A stretch of 64,000 nucleotides of DNA from Paratinospora sagittata (lineage: Eukaryota > Streptophyta > Magnoliopsida > Ranunculales > Menispermaceae), in contig CM069598.1 in NCBI GenBank assembly GCA_035771175.1, forward strand, positions 10,752,668-10,816,667, in the 5' to 3' direction. Position numbers and translations under genes: made by a program. How positions within the stretch are numbered: the stretch's first letter is position 1; the number at the start of each line of letters is the position of its first letter. Of the stretch, positions 24,646-37,700 are shown piece by piece. The notes under the pieces are model-generated. The model was not told the origin of the DNA, did no database searches, and worked only from the letters and a program-made list of their open reading frames with translations.

Positions 24646-25132
24646 CGCATCTAAAGTGGGAACCACTACCAATAATTAAACTTTTGACGTAAACCTTCTG
24701 TTTATTTAGACATGGATAAAGCTTTTAACAAGGGCAAAAAATCAGTTTTGAGGATCCACCCTCTATGCTGGTAGTGATCCAACCTCAGTGCGTAAACGAT
24801 CTTGTTTTAAATTAATTACAAGCATAATATTCACTTCTTTATTAGCAGTGTTCTACATAAGTGCAGAAGTAACTTCAAATTCTAGTATAGCAAATAATTT
24901 GTCAACCAAACAAATTAAACTCTTTGCACATTTGAGGCTTGCTTCATAAGTAGAATCAACCAAAACAGTCGATTCAGTATCATTTCACAAAATGGACCAT
25001 TAAATGTATCACACACTCAAAATCATATAAAAGGTTTCACATGGACAAACTGGTGTCCTCCATTTCTCAGAGCCAGGGTTAAATACAGGAAGCAAAAAAT
25101 CAACACATAAGCAACATTAAATCCCTGTAAAT

Positions 25133-25138
25133 TTTATT
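25133..25138 (-). terminator. Candidate polyadenylation signal of ATPC
   Basis: AATAAA on the minus strand, about 360 bp past the ATPC stop codon. Position is plausible for a plant 3' UTR, but it is a single short motif. Confidence 0.35.
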
Positions 25139-25500
25139 CATAATCGATAAGTGCACAATGTTTGCAAGATATACATACCTGATTTTCAAACAGAAAGACC
25201 GAAAGATTAAATGGCACGAATTTAAAGAGATTCAGTTGTTATACATATTTATATAGCAGAGGCAAAAAAGAAAAAGGAAAGAAAAAGGGGATGGAACATG
25301 TTTCTCATGTTCCAAGTCCACATTACCATTCTCATTACACAGGATGCTCAATTGTGGCCAGAAGGCACAATGCTTAAGCTGTATAATCCTATGTAGCTGT
25401 TCTTAAACATGAATAATGGCTTACCCACGAAACAATCTCTAAAGACCCAATAGAGATAACAAAGAGAAGAGTAAGAAAAATACCAATTCCAAATTAAAAA

Positions 25501-26634
25501 TCATACAAGAGCCTCAGCACCAGCAACAATCTCCAAGATCTCCCCGGTAATTTTCGCTTGTCGCTCCCTATTGAACTTCATAGAAAGTGATTTTTTCAGC
25601 TCATTTGCATTATCCGTCGCATTGCTCATGGCACTCATCCTCGCCGCAAGCTCACTCGCAAGTGATTCCTGCAATGCCCTCAAAATCTGGCTGTTCAAAT
25701 ACAAAGGAAGCAGTGCATCAAGAATCTGAACTGGGTCTTGCTCGAATTGCAATATCGGCGAGAAATCCACGGTTTTTGCAGTTATCGTATCCCTCTCAAC
25801 CGTCAATTTCCCTTCTTTCGTCGTCAATCTAAAGAACTCATCCTCAGCAGCATCAACACAAACACCATTAATATCACAAATCTCTCCCTTAGGTGACAAT
25901 GGCAGCAATGTATGAATCACAGGATCAGATTTCACCAAAGAAACAAACTTAGTATACAAAAGCTCAACCTTATCGACTTCTTCACTAACAAAAAGCGAGA
26001 AAACGTCGTCAGCAATTGCCTGAGCTTCTTTTGTAGTAGGAAGACTACCACCTTCAAGAAACCTATCTACTGGAATATAAGGCCTACGTTTGAAATAAGT
26101 ATTACCCTTTTTCCCAACACTAATGACAGTGTAATCTAGGCCTAATTCCTTCAATTGGGCGATCCGCGCTTCGGATTTTTTGATAATTGCATTGTTGAAA
26201 CCGCCGCAGAGACCTCGATCGCCGGTGACAACCACAAGGGCTACTTTCTTCACCGGCCGGACTTTCGTGAGCGGAACGTCGACGTCCTCGTTCAGGAGCT
26301 GCTCGTTGATGCTGTAGAGGACTTCGACGAGGGTCTCGGAGAAGGGGCGGCCATTGACGACGGCTTCTTGGGCTCGCCGGACTTTAGCAGCAGCGACGAG
26401 TTTCATTGCTTCGGTGATTTTCTGGGTGTTCGTGACGGATGCGATTCGCTGGCGAAGCTCGCGGAGTGCGCATTGGATTGAAGGGCGTGAGGAGGGCAGA
26501 TTGGAGATGGTGGAATTGAAGGAAGAAGGAACGCGAAAAGGGTTGAGAAGAGAGGAGAAAGAGAGGGAAGAAGAAGGGTGGTCGGAGAGAGAAGGTTTGG
26601 AGGAGACCCACATGGTTAGATTGGAGCAAGACAT
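25501..26634 (-). CDS. ATPC1: Chloroplast ATP synthase gamma subunit (CF1-gamma)
   Basis: Intronless, 377 residues, as in Arabidopsis ATPC1. The first 54 residues are a Ser/Pro-rich transit peptide. The mature part starts around CALRELRQRIASV, aligning with the start of mature spinach gamma. Conserved runs are NTQKITEAMKLVAAAKVRR, VVNGRPFSETLVEVLY, VVVTGDRGLCGGFNN and the C-terminal helix SLASELAARMSAMSNATDNA. The plant redox loop CDINGVC gives the two regulatory cysteines, Cys253 and Cys259, equivalent to spinach 199/205. Thioredoxin reduces this disulfide in light to switch on ATP synthesis in the thylakoid CF1Fo complex, where gamma is the rotating shaft. All expected residues are present and the frame is intact. 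The first ATG, 26634-26632, is the only one giving a full transit peptide. Confidence 0.97.
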   Translation of the reverse strand: MSCSNLTMWVSSKPSLSDHPSSSLSFSSLLNPFRVPSSFNSTISNLPSSRPSIQCALRELRQRIASVTNTQKITEAMKLVAAAKVRRAQEAVVNGRPFSETLVEVLYSINEQLLNEDVDVPLTKVRPVKKVALVVVTGDRGLCGGFNNAIIKKSEARIAQLKELGLDYTVISVGKKGNTYFKRRPYIPVDRFLEGGSLPTTKEAQAIADDVFSLFVSEEVDKVELLYTKFVSLVKSDPVIHTLLPLSPKGEICDINGVCVDAAEDEFFRLTTKEGKLTVERDTITAKTVDFSPILQFEQDPVQILDALLPLYLNSQILRALQESLASELAARMSAMSNATDNANELKKSLSMKFNRERQAKITGEILEIVAGAEALV

Positions 26635-28090
26635 GGTTTTGATGAGTTTTTTGTGAATCTACAGAAAGATCTGAAGAGATGAAGAGGGAGAGAAACAAGG
26701 AGGAGTGAGATGTTTTTAGTTGATTGAGTTGGGGATTTGTGTTCTGTTCATCATTTTTTTTTTCTGGTTGAGAGGGGTGGAGGGAAACGAGAGGTAGTGA
26801 GGGGGAGGGAGATTTGGATTGGGTTTGGAGATAAGGTGGAGGAATTGACCGTTGGAGATTTTGGGCAAGAGAGCTCTCTAGCGAGGGTTTGATTTGAGGG
26901 TTTTCTTTGGTTCATTTTATCGTGTTTGTGGGATGTGTGGATGTAGTAGGAGAAATAGACTCTTTGAGTTAATTTTTTATGTTAATTTACTGTTTATTAT
27001 CTTTAATATTGTTCTATGCAGAAATTTTATCTAAGCTAATACCTAATGATATAAGTCGAAAATTAATTAAATGAATATAAATAGAATTGAGGTTCAAATC
27101 ACATGCTTCAATGACGTGCCCTATTTATTTACTTTTGTTAGAAGATTCAGTTCAAACGTTTTTGTCATGTTCAAATTTAAAAGCATTAGCATCTCTGAAC
27201 AATTAAAATGATGTCTATGGGGGTGTTAGAAAACTAATAATAAAAAATAAAAATAAAAAGTTATTTACTAAAAGGGCAATGGATATAGCAAAGGAAAAAG
27301 CGAGAACCACCAGTTAGTCTAATTAGGTGATAAGAAGAGTTCAAACTTCTAGGTAGACTTTTATCTTTAGTAAATGGTGGTTGGCGTGGCTTTTGCTCGA
27401 GTCGAAGCCTAGTGTGTGATTGCCACATACAAGGACACTGGTACCTTATTAAATGAGATGCTACAGTCTTTTCATGTTTGTTTAGTGTTATTGAGTACCG
27501 ATAATTAATCTCTATCCTGTGCGTAATTTTGCTTAGGAAACACCGCCTTATGTTGCTGAAAAACAATTGTTATATGAAAGAGGCCATGTGGTAAATAAAG
27601 CTATTTTATGTACTTATTTTAGAATATGGATGATAAAATACTCGAGACTAAATTATTATTGGATAATAAATTTATTTCAAACCACATTCTTAATTTAATT
27701 AAGGGTAAGGAGACTAGAAGATTTTTTTAGCCTTTGACAACCTGACGTATAAAAATTGGGACTTCGAATATATATATATATATATATAACCAGGACTAAC
27801 CCATGGTCCTACCGTTTAGATGGACAGACCTGAATCCTCATTCTTATATGAGGCAAATATTACTAATATAACCTCCTTTTATTTTCAAAACCCTATAATA
27901 TAATATGAAAGAGCAAAGAATTAATGAATCCGAAGTATGTTTTTCAATTTTTTTTAAATGCTAGTTTTAATGGCGATTGCGTTTTCTCCAAAAAAAAATA
28001 AAAATAAAACAAAAACAAACAAAAAAATATGAAGGAAAACAAAATTAGTGATTGAAGTAGGTTGGTCATCATGGAGTAAATCATTATGTA

Positions 28091-28345
28091 AGGTCGGCGC
28101 TCAATGGGTACTCAAGTTACGAAATCTAACCTTATGAGGAAGATGTTGCGAGTTCGAACTTGGGGGAGGCCCTGCACTATTCATAAATAGTATTAGACAA
28201 ATGATCCCGTGTACAAGAGACGTCCTTATGTGACGGTGGCTGTACCGGGATGAGACAATATTATGGATCCATAATGGCTAGGCGTTCGCCCCGAGGGGGT
28301 GCGCCCGCACCTGGGTAGGGGGCACGCTGTGCAACCCAAGGTGTG
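28091..28345 (+). mobile_element. tRNA-derived SINE-like element (family A)
   Basis: A box A-like GGCGCTCAATGGGTA (28095-28110) is followed about 50 bp later by a box B-like GCGAGTTCGAACTTGG (28147-28163), the internal RNA polymerase III promoter layout. The body is GC-rich compared with its flanks and ends near CCCAAGGTGTGAC. The 3' border is approximate and no target duplication was resolved. Confidence 0.45.
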
Positions 28346-28800
28346 ACAAAAACATTGACCGAACTATATTTTATACGTCTAGCTAAAGTTGGCCGACCTT
28401 GTACCTAAAGGGTCAACCTCAAACCCATGATTTTTTTTTTTAGCTTACGAAATCCATTTTTTGAATTTTGATTATTTTCCATGAAATTTAGAATTTTGAA
28501 ATTTTAAGTGAAGAAGAAAAGATAGATTGCATTGTAACGGTGAAACGACAATAGTTTATGTAAGATTTGAGGCATCGAATTATAAAAATAACCAATGAAA
28601 AATAGAGAATATACCGTGTATAACTTTTAGCTTTGTAGAGAAAAAATGTGTTGTGAAAATAATTTCAGAGGAAGAAGAATGGGAAGAGAGAGATAGAAAA
28701 CGATTGGGAAGAGAGGTTAAAATGAATAAATGATAAAAAAAAGTAAATTTAATTGTGGGAGTAAAGAGGGGTTTTAATAATTTATAGGCGTACTGAGTAA

Positions 28801-28852
28801 GTGAGTGATGTGAGTTTAACTCGTGGGTGAGTGATGTGAGTTTAACTCGTGG
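28801..28852 (+). repeat. Perfect 26-bp tandem duplication
   Basis: The unit GTGAGTGATGTGAGTTTAAC plus TCGTGG occurs twice back to back (28801-28826 and 28827-28852), followed by GTGAG. Likely replication slippage. Confidence 0.9.
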
Positions 28853-29390
28853 GTGAGAGGAGAAGTACCCTAATTAACGTGCACTTTGATTCCTTAAATA
28901 AAAGAAAAATAAGAAAGAAAAAAAATTTACTTCACTTGAGAATTGAATACTTTTTTTTAGGCTTGTAAGCAAACCGGCCCGACATGACCAACCAATGAGT
29001 TAGGTTGGGTTGGGCCATAGGTTGATACCTTTAGAATTCAACTCGAACCGAACCTAACATTAACTCCTTAAATCCCCCACGTCACTAAACTACAAAACTA
29101 ACAAAATCTCCAAAATTTTAAGCCCAAATTATAATTTTTTTTGGCCTTCTACACGAAGCCTCTTAACTCTTATTCTTCTTCTTCTTTATTTGTATTTCTT
29201 TTTTTTTTTTCTTAGATTCTTTTTTATTATTTTTTCTTTTAAAGTTGAAGTTATTTTCTTGAAAAAAAAGTCATCTCAATCAAAATGACCAACACAACCT
29301 AATTCAATCCGAACTAGTTTAAGTTGGATTTAAGAGATTAGTTTAGTTCGGATTGAGTTTCATTTTTCATAATCCAAATATTTAGGTTAA

Positions 29391-29462
29391 GTTGAGTTTT
29401 AGCTCAAATCCAACTCAATTCAACTATTTAGGTTAAGTTGAGTTTTAACTCAAATCCAACTC
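29391..29462 (+). repeat. 36-bp tandem duplication
   Basis: TTTAGGTTAAGTTGAGTTTT, then AxCTCAAATCCAACTC, recurs with a period of 36 bp and one visible difference. The unit is itself partly palindromic (GTTGAGTTTTAACTCAA). Confidence 0.8.
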
Positions 29463-29794
29463 AATTCAACATGTTGCATCCTTACTTATTTTAGTGGTAT
29501 TTATTAAATTCCGAAGCAATCTCTAAAACAGTTTGGTTGACACCTCTACCCCTTACAATTGAGTGGAGGATTCAAGTCGCATGCCAAATAGACAAGGTTG
29601 TAGTTCTCTAAAATATTAATGTGGGCTTATTGTCCTTCTTGTTAAAATCTATGTTAATGTAGTTCTAAGGACTTTGGCCTATTGTCTTTATTTGCTTTTA
29701 TACGGAGTTTATGTACCCTCATTTCTTTGTGTTTTCATGTTCTTTATAATAATTTCCCTTTACATATAAATGAATGGGAATATATTGTCGCCAA

Positions 29795-30033
29795 TGTTGC
29801 GTTGGCTTGATAGTTTGAAGTTGAGGCACTTCACCTTTGTGATTTGCAGGTCGCTAGTTCGAATACGAATATAAATTGGTATGAAGAAATTTCGGTAATT
29901 TCAATTTCGTTATATTCGAAAAATCTTTTACTGACATTGGGTTGGTGTAGGGATTAGTGGTGATGTAAGGAGCCGACACCCTCACAAGGGCCTTGGATCG
30001 TTTATTCTCAAAAAAAGAAAAAAAAGAAAAAGA
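29795..30033 (+). mobile_element. tRNA-derived SINE-like element (family B) with A-rich tail
   Basis: Box A-like GTTGGCTTGATAGTTTGAAG (from 29801) and box B-like GGTCGCTAGTTCGAATAC (29849-29866) lie about 50 bp apart. The element ends in CTCAAAAAAAGAAAAAAAAG near 30008-30030, as expected for a retroposed tail. The body includes GGGTTGGTGTAGGGATTAG. No target duplication was resolved. Confidence 0.5.
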
Positions 30034-31466
30034 TAATATATTCTCGTTGTGTGGGAGATCACTGGTAGGTACATTACAGGTTTAAATCTCACATGCTTTG
30101 TCATGCTCGGCTTTAGGGCTCACAGGTCTCAATTTCAAATGACATGTCATTTATTAAATGTTTATTTATTTATTAGTTAAATAAAAATAAGAGTAATGAT
30201 GGGTTGACCTCGCACTTAGGATGATATATTATGTTGATATGTACCATTCACATTTTAAGAATATCCATACCACACTTATGTCGGGTTGAAGCTTAAGATA
30301 CCTACTAAAGACGAGATCCAAAATATAAAATTGCCTACCTCTCTGAAGGCGATTAGGATACTTGAGCTATGGTTTTGTCAAGAGCACTGCAACACCCTAC
30401 ACCAAAGCCTACCATTAGGAGATTTAAAATGGGTTTTTGATATAACTAATATATAATTTAATCTAACCAAGTCTTTTTCCCATGTGAAAGTTGTTACATA
30501 CATTTCTGCACTCCATTCCATGAAATGACCAAAATATTAATTTAAATTACGATTGACTGTTTTTATTTTATTTTTATTTTTATTGCACCTAATGCAATAC
30601 TATAATGGCTCATATGAGAGCTAGGCTGTAGTTTAGAATATTGTTATATTTTGTTCAACCTTTTCATTTTTATTTTAAAAGCTTTACATTATAAGGCCGT
30701 ACATTGCCAAACTTACATTTGCTTCTTCCTAATCAATAGGTTCTTTATGTTTTTAAATGTATACTCTCACGTGTGATTTGATCATTTCAATAATCCATAT
30801 AAAAACTTAATTTTTTGGTAAATCTCAATTCTGAAATATTTTCCTAGTATTGCAAAAAGATAATGCAATAATTTAATTATTATTTTCCATTCTTAAATTG
30901 ATAATTTAAAAAAAAATATTGTTTCCAATTCTAACTTATCATCCATCTCTACCCTTATTTTCATTCCAAGATATCAAAGATACTCTTACCTTTTGAATTC
31001 TTTCAAAAGGCAGTATATATATTTCCTTAAAGAATAATAATATTAAATATCAATAAAATCAAGTCACGAAAAGAAAAAAGAAAAAAGGGCAAAAAGGGAA
31101 AAAATCTACGTGTTTGGACACTAGTCATCGAAGCACGAGCGCCACGTCACATGGGAGCCGCATAAAAATGAAGCTACAGTATCACAACCGCCGAAGCTTC
31201 CTTCGCACTTGCCATCTTTTCGACATTCCAAAGTGACGTTTTTGACCCAACTGGCAACCGCTCAAATATGTTCGGAAGAATAAAACTCATAATGAAGAAA
31301 AGTCAGGATCCAGCTATATCACAACCGTCCAAAACCCACAGGTCCACTTAGACCGCCATGCGTCCGACTTTCAAGTGAAAACCAGAACGAGAGCAGCGTA
31401 ACGTACGCTCTCTACTGCCACACTGTAACATTCTCCCCCCAAGCTCATTAACCAATCGTCACACAA

Positions 31467-31474
31467 CACGTGGC
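31467..31474 (+). promoter_or_regulatory. G-box/ABRE upstream of aconitase
   Basis: CACGTGGC lies about 230 bp before the aconitase ATG. A second ACGT core, GCCACGTCAC, is at 31141-31150. A GA repeat near 31555-31582 lies in the probable leader. These suggest stress or light control, from position alone. Confidence 0.45.
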
Positions 31475-31700
31475 ACGCAGTCAACTTCGCTGTGCCCTCC
31501 ACACGTCTCGTCTCCCCTGGCGTCGCGCTCTCTTCATAATAAAAAGTGAACACTGAGAGAGAGAGAGACAGCTGAGAGAGATATAACTGAAACGACGCAT
31601 CTTGTTTGGTTATTTTTCAGATTTAGGGTTTCGCATCGCAAAAAAAAAAATTTCATTTCATCATTTAATGCTTTGTTGATTGATCGTTGTCGTCGTCGAC

Positions 31701-34700
31701 ATGTACAGAACGGCCTCATCGTCATCTGCTCTGATCAGAGCTTCTTCAAGAGCTAGTACTAGATCTTTTTCTTCTTCTTCGTCGTCTAATTACTCGTCTT
31801 TCTCTTCAATTTCTAGAACTCTAACTTCACCTCCTCCTCCTTCGCAATCCTCGCCTTCTTTGATCAATCATCGGTTCTTGAGCTCTGCGACTGGGGCGGC
31901 GGCTTTCCGATCACTCGGCGGTCGGTGGAGTCACGGATTCGATTGGCGGTCTACGGTTAGTCTCAGGGCTCAGATCAGGAGTTCTGCGCCTGCGATTGCA
32001 CGGTTTGAGCGGAAGATGGCGACCATGGGTACGCTTTTTTTTTTTTTTAATCTCGCGTGATATTTAGGGAAGGAAGTGTATGTTTTTAAGCAAAAAAAAA
32101 AAAAAAAAAAAAAAAGGACTACTTTTTCGTAAGACTGGGTCAAGTTTGTGTTTTGAGGGTTTGAATTTAGTGCTTTTGAATTGATCTGAGCGATTTACTG
32201 TGAATGAGCGGATTAGTTATGATGTATGTGTAGTCTATGGGCTGCCGCTGTCTGAATTGTATATGTTGAAGCGTATATTTTCTAGCTAAAAAGAAAAGGA
32301 AAAAAAGAAACATGGATTTTAGAGTGGGATGCTTGATGCTGCTAAAAGATGATTTTTTCTATGTTGCTTTACTAGGTATGGTCATTTGACCATGATTAAT
32401 GTTTGTTTGTTGGTGTTTTTGTTTCATCATGGGAGTAATTGTTTTAATTATAAAATATTTAAGGGTACGTGGGCCTCTTAGAGCGATTAATTCGCGGAGA
32501 CGTGTGAGAACATCCCTATCATCACATGCTGAAAACTTTCATGGGGAGTGGGACTCCCTTGGGATTTATTTCAAGTTGGCAATTCTCTGTTGTTGTTTGC
32601 TTGATTATTCACAATTTTGATTTATCAGTGAGCAAGGGAATGGTTGTTTGTACTAATACTCGTGTGATTGTGTTAGATAAATTTTGCTATTGTGATTTGT
32701 TGTGGTTTAAAAAATTTCATGTTTATTTATTGGTGTATTTTGTTCTTCAGCCTCTGAGAATGCTTTCAAGGGAGTTTTGACAAGTCTTCCCAAACCTGGA
32801 GGTGGCGAGTTTGGAAAGTACTACAGTTTACCTGCTCTGAATGATCCAAGGATTGGTATGGCTGTTGTATATCTTATGTTTGAGCGCTACATTGCAATTT
32901 CAAATTCTATGGAGTTGGTCTATTGTATTTGGTAATGAAATGTTACAATCTATAGAGTTTCTCACTTTCATTTTTCACAGATAAACTACCATACTCTATA
33001 AGGATCCTTCTTGAGTCTGCTCTTCGCAACTGCGACAACTTTCAAGTGACCAAGGAAGATGTTGAAAAGATCATTGACTGGGAGAATTCTTCCCCAAAGC
33101 AAGTTGAAATTCCCTTCAAGCCTGCCCGTGTCTTGCTGCAGGTTGGGTTTCCTAGCTAATTGTCTCAGTACTGTTTATCTTGAGGCTTTGTGCAATAATT
33201 ATAATTTTTGCTATGTTTCTCAGGATTTTACTGGTGTACCGGCTGTGGTCGACCTTGCATGCATGCGTGATGCTATGAACAAGCTTGGCAGTGATTCTAA
33301 CAAGATCAACCCCTTGGTGTGTGCATTTCACTCTTCATAAGTTTGTTAGTGCTGATACTTATAACCAATTTTCTCCAGAAAAACCTTTATTTACCATCTC
33401 TCTTGTGAAACTTAGCTGAAGTCCAAAGGGATGGTAAAAGAACAAAGAACTGGGGCTTTGTTTATTTAGAAGGTTTGAATTTTTTTTAGATTACAGCAAA
33501 AGGATAAGGGCTAAGGCAAGACATCTAGGAAAGAAATACTATAGCAACATCAAGATTCCTTTGCTCCTCTATCATTGTTGCTTCCTTACCAACAAAAAAG
33601 GACTTAAAAACAGAGTCCTACAAGCTGCAATCACCCAACAGTTTGGACTTTGGATATAGGGAAGAAAGGTATTACTTCCTCTACAGTTCCATTTATGTCC
33701 ATCCATTTCCTCAAAAACTACCAATTCCTTTAAAGCAGTGACTAAGACTCTCGGGAGTTTAGATGGATGGCATTTTTGATGGTATGACGACACCCAGCTC
33801 TACATTTCAAATTTATGTTTTCACGTGCATATTCATACCAAGTTGTTTTTCACTGGAGTTCACTTATGGCGGGTAATCTTCTATGATAATTTTATTAGCT
33901 TGAATTTCCTGGAAATTTTATTAAAAAGAGGAGCACAATGAATTGCAACTGGTACTAATTGAAATATACGGAAATATTTTTGGACTTTCAATAAAAGATC
34001 TGATTGATTCTGAAGATAGGGGATATTGACACAACAAATTGTTTGCTTTTACAACATGTGAACTTTGTGAATCTTAGCAGGTTAATAGACTTTTTACTTT
34101 TAGGTAATTCGGAAAGCTCTTATTGATTTTATTACTCTAAAAAACTGCAATATTTTGTATTATTTACTTGATTGATGCTTCTTGTTAGGAGTGGAAAAAA
34201 GGCACCATATGATAAATGATAGATTCACATGAGTTTGATGGGTTAATATGGTGGTCCTTTCAATGTTTCTTCCTAACAAGTTTCTTGTTAAGCAATCATT
34301 TGTGTCCAGGTTCCAGTTGATCTTGTGATTGACCATTCTGTTCAAGTTGATGTGGCAAGGTCTCAAAATGCAGTTCAAGCGAATATGGAACTTGAATTCC
34401 AAAGGAACAAAGAAAGATTTGCTTTTCTTAAATGGGGATCTACTGCTTTTCAGAACATGCTTGTTGTTCCTCCTGGTTCAGGGATTGTGCACCAGGTATG
34501 AGGGTTTGGCCACATATAGAGTAACACTTAGGTTTCTTATCTAACCTAATCATTCATATATCAAATATATATTAAATATTTGATATATTTAATTATTTAT
34601 ATATTTTCTTTTTTTACCTTGTCTTCATTAAAATGAATTATCTTTACTAATGGATGGTTCAATGCTTTTTTCCCCCCATAATCTTTGCAAGCTGAGGATC

Positions 34701-37700
34701 AAAAACTAGAATTCATCCTAAACTTTGTCCCCTTAAAATTGAGAATTAACTTAGGGAAGTCTAATTCAGTAAGGAGAACATTTTGTGAAAATTCAACTTA
34801 GAGAACTGAGAACTATGAAGAGTTTGATTTTTAATGTTGGGAAGATCTATGCTTCTATTTAGATAAACTAAAATGAACACAATGATGTACTTTTATTCTT
34901 TAGAAACTCATTGAAGTTACATTGATTTCTCTTAATTTGAGATTTTTTTGGACCTTTTAATTGGATAGGTAGAAAAATCAGGATTTTTTGAATTTATAAG
35001 TTATTCTGATTTTTTACTTAACTTAGGTGGATTTTTTTTTTGTATTTCATTTACATATAATTCGTTATTCTATGATTAATAAATATATAAAAAAAAGATG
35101 TAAATTCAAAGAAGTTTGGAGAATTTTTAATATATGTTGGAAACTCTATGGTTAATATTGTGTTTGATAGATCTTAAAAGTCTTAATCCTGGAATTTCAG
35201 GTTAATCTTGAGTACCTTGGTCGGGTTGTCTTTAACACTGATGGCATGCTCTACCCCGATAGTGTGGTTGGAACTGATTCACACACAACTATGATTGATG
35301 GGTTAGGAGTAGCTGGATGGGGAGTTGGAGGAATTGAAGCAGAGGCAGCAATGCTTGGGCAGGTAAGAATTTGAAGGAGTTAATTTCCTTGTATAAGTGT
35401 TCACATATGAGATTGTAATTATGTTTTTGAAGGTAACTCTATCTATAAAATTATTGCAATTGGAAGCACTTGCACGTACACATGTTAAATCATTTACTCT
35501 TTCTATATGTTTTCTAATGTTCTATTTTTTTTTTAAATGAATTGACAGCCAATGAGCATGGTGCTGCCTGGTGTTGTTGGGTTTAAGTTGTCTGGGAAAT
35601 TGTGCAATGGTGTAACAGCAACTGACTTGGTTTTGACTGTGACTCAAATGTTGAGGAAGCATGGTGTTGTTGGCAAGTTTGTCGAATTTTATGGTACTTC
35701 AATGGACTTGAACTTTGAGACATTTGTTTTTTTTATTTTTATTTTTTTATTATTATTTTGGTTTTACACTTTTTTGTGGTATATTAGGTGAGGGTATGGG
35801 TGGATTATCATTGGCTGACCGGGCCACCATTGCCAATATGGCACCCGAGTATGGAGCTACCATGGGCTTCTTTCCTGTTGATCATGTTACTTTGCAATAT
35901 CTGAAATTAACTGGAAGGAGTGATGAAACAGTAAGTGTTATTTCCTTTAGTGTAGTTGGTTTGCTAATTTAGCTTTTGTAGCCCGAGCTGACTTTTCTGT
36001 TATCCTGTTATAGGTGGCGATGATAGAAGCATACTTACGTGCAAACAAAATGTTTGTTGATTACAATGAGGTAGCATTATCTTTAATTGGTTTATTAAAA
36101 TTGTTCATTATGATTTGAAAGTTTTAGATTTGAGATATGGCTTTCTGTGTATGCAGCCTCAACAGGAAAGAGTATACTCATCTTATCTGCAATTGAACCT
36201 TGCTGATGTTGTACCCTGTATTTCAGGACCGAAGCGGTATGTTCTATTTTATGTAATAATGCACACTAATCTAATTTTTTGATGTCCTTAAATTTAGAAA
36301 AAACTCAACAAACCTTCATCACAGGCCTCATGATCGTGTTCCTTTGAAGGAAATGAAGACTGATTGGGAATCTTGTCTGAACAACAAAGTTGGATTCAAG
36401 GTCAGTTTTACAATGTAGACTTTTGGTGCCCTACATAGGAAGGAATAATGATAAACGTATCTGGTGAAGGCCATTTACATTTATTGGTTCAACGGAATTA
36501 AAGATTTAGAACATTGACATCTGTCATTATTTGCTGACAACACCATCCCAAGTTTGGTTATTGATTTGGTATAAACAATGAAGCAAGATGTGATATCTTG
36601 GATGCATTGTGCTCCGTTGACAAGAGTATGAAGGTGGGTATTGAATGCAAGTTGATGCGAGGGTGTGAGTTGTGAGTGTTCCTACTCATTGTCATAGATT
36701 CAACTTATTTATCAAGTTTCCTCTTTCTATTGTTCCTAGATTAAATGTCTTTTACCAGATCTTTAGTTTCTAGTGCAAAGCTCATAATGAAAAACTATAC
36801 TCCAGAATTGGAGGAATTTTTATTGAATGTCATATGTTTCCACATAGACAAGTAATACTGAAGAAAGAAAATGACTTGAAAGAAAATGACTTGAAAGAAA
36901 ATAACTATGTACCACTTCGCTTTTTCTAAATATTAATTGGAATTATGTTGTTGTGTCAGAAGAAGGATTGCTCATAGCCTTAATGTTCTTTACATCTGTC
37001 GACTGTTATACTAGGCAATTAAACGCATGCCGTATTATCTGCGTACTGAAACATTATTTTTCAGGGCTTTGCTGTACCAAAAGAATCTCAGGACAAAGTA
37101 GCAAAGTTCTCATTCCATGGACAACCTGCAGAACTCAAGCATGGGAGTGTTGTTATAGCTGCGATTACCAGTTGTACTAATACTTCAAACCCTAGTGTAA
37201 TGCTTGGGGCTGCTTTGGTTGCGAAGAAGGCATGCGAATTAGGTCTTGAGGTGAGTTATATCTTCAAAGGTTTTCCTTCTTTTCACTTATCACTCTTACC
37301 CCTTTGTTTAATATACTCATTTTGTCACATATTAAGTAGTAATACCTACATTTGCAGCGTGGGTTTTTATTGATTACTGAATGACCATTTACCAGGTGAA
37401 ACCTTGGATAAAAACTAGTCTTGCTCCAGGTTCTGGAGTTGTCACGAAATATCTGTTGCAGAGGTAATTTATTATATAGTTCCTAATCACGTTATTGTAT
37501 TTCTACGATACTGAATTATGGGGATTGGATTTGCTATATGCAGTGATTTGCAGAAGTATTTCGACCAACAGGGCTTTAATATTGTTGGGTATGGTTGCAC
37601 AACATGCATTGGGAATTCTGGAGAAATCGATGAATCAGTTGGTTCTGCAATTTCAGAAAATGGTACCCTTATCTCTTGCAAATAAATCTTTATGTCAGTA

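Larger units (their letters stand above)
22214..25500. other. 3.3-kb intergenic region between two minus-strand genes
   Basis: The right side is the 3' flank of ATPC and the left side is the promoter of the small intronless gene. In between are AT-rich sequence, a LINE fragment (24440-24645) and a palindromic GGTATATACC near 23660. The short frames at 23323, 23775 and 24136 have no recognisable features, so no gene is called. Confidence 0.6.
26635..31700. other. 5.1-kb intergenic region between ATPC and aconitase
   Basis: A divergent promoter region. Near ATPC it is rich in GA/CT runs. The middle holds an (AT)n run near 27768-27788, two tRNA-derived SINE-like elements (28091-28345 and 29795-30033) and two short tandem duplications (28801-28852 and 29391-29462). 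Close to aconitase lie ACGT-core elements. No protein gene is supported; the frame at 27261-27566 has no recognisable features. Confidence 0.65.

Noticed and set aside
27261..27566. 101-residue minus-strand frame
   Set aside because: No domain or targeting signal; the sequence looks like decayed repeat.
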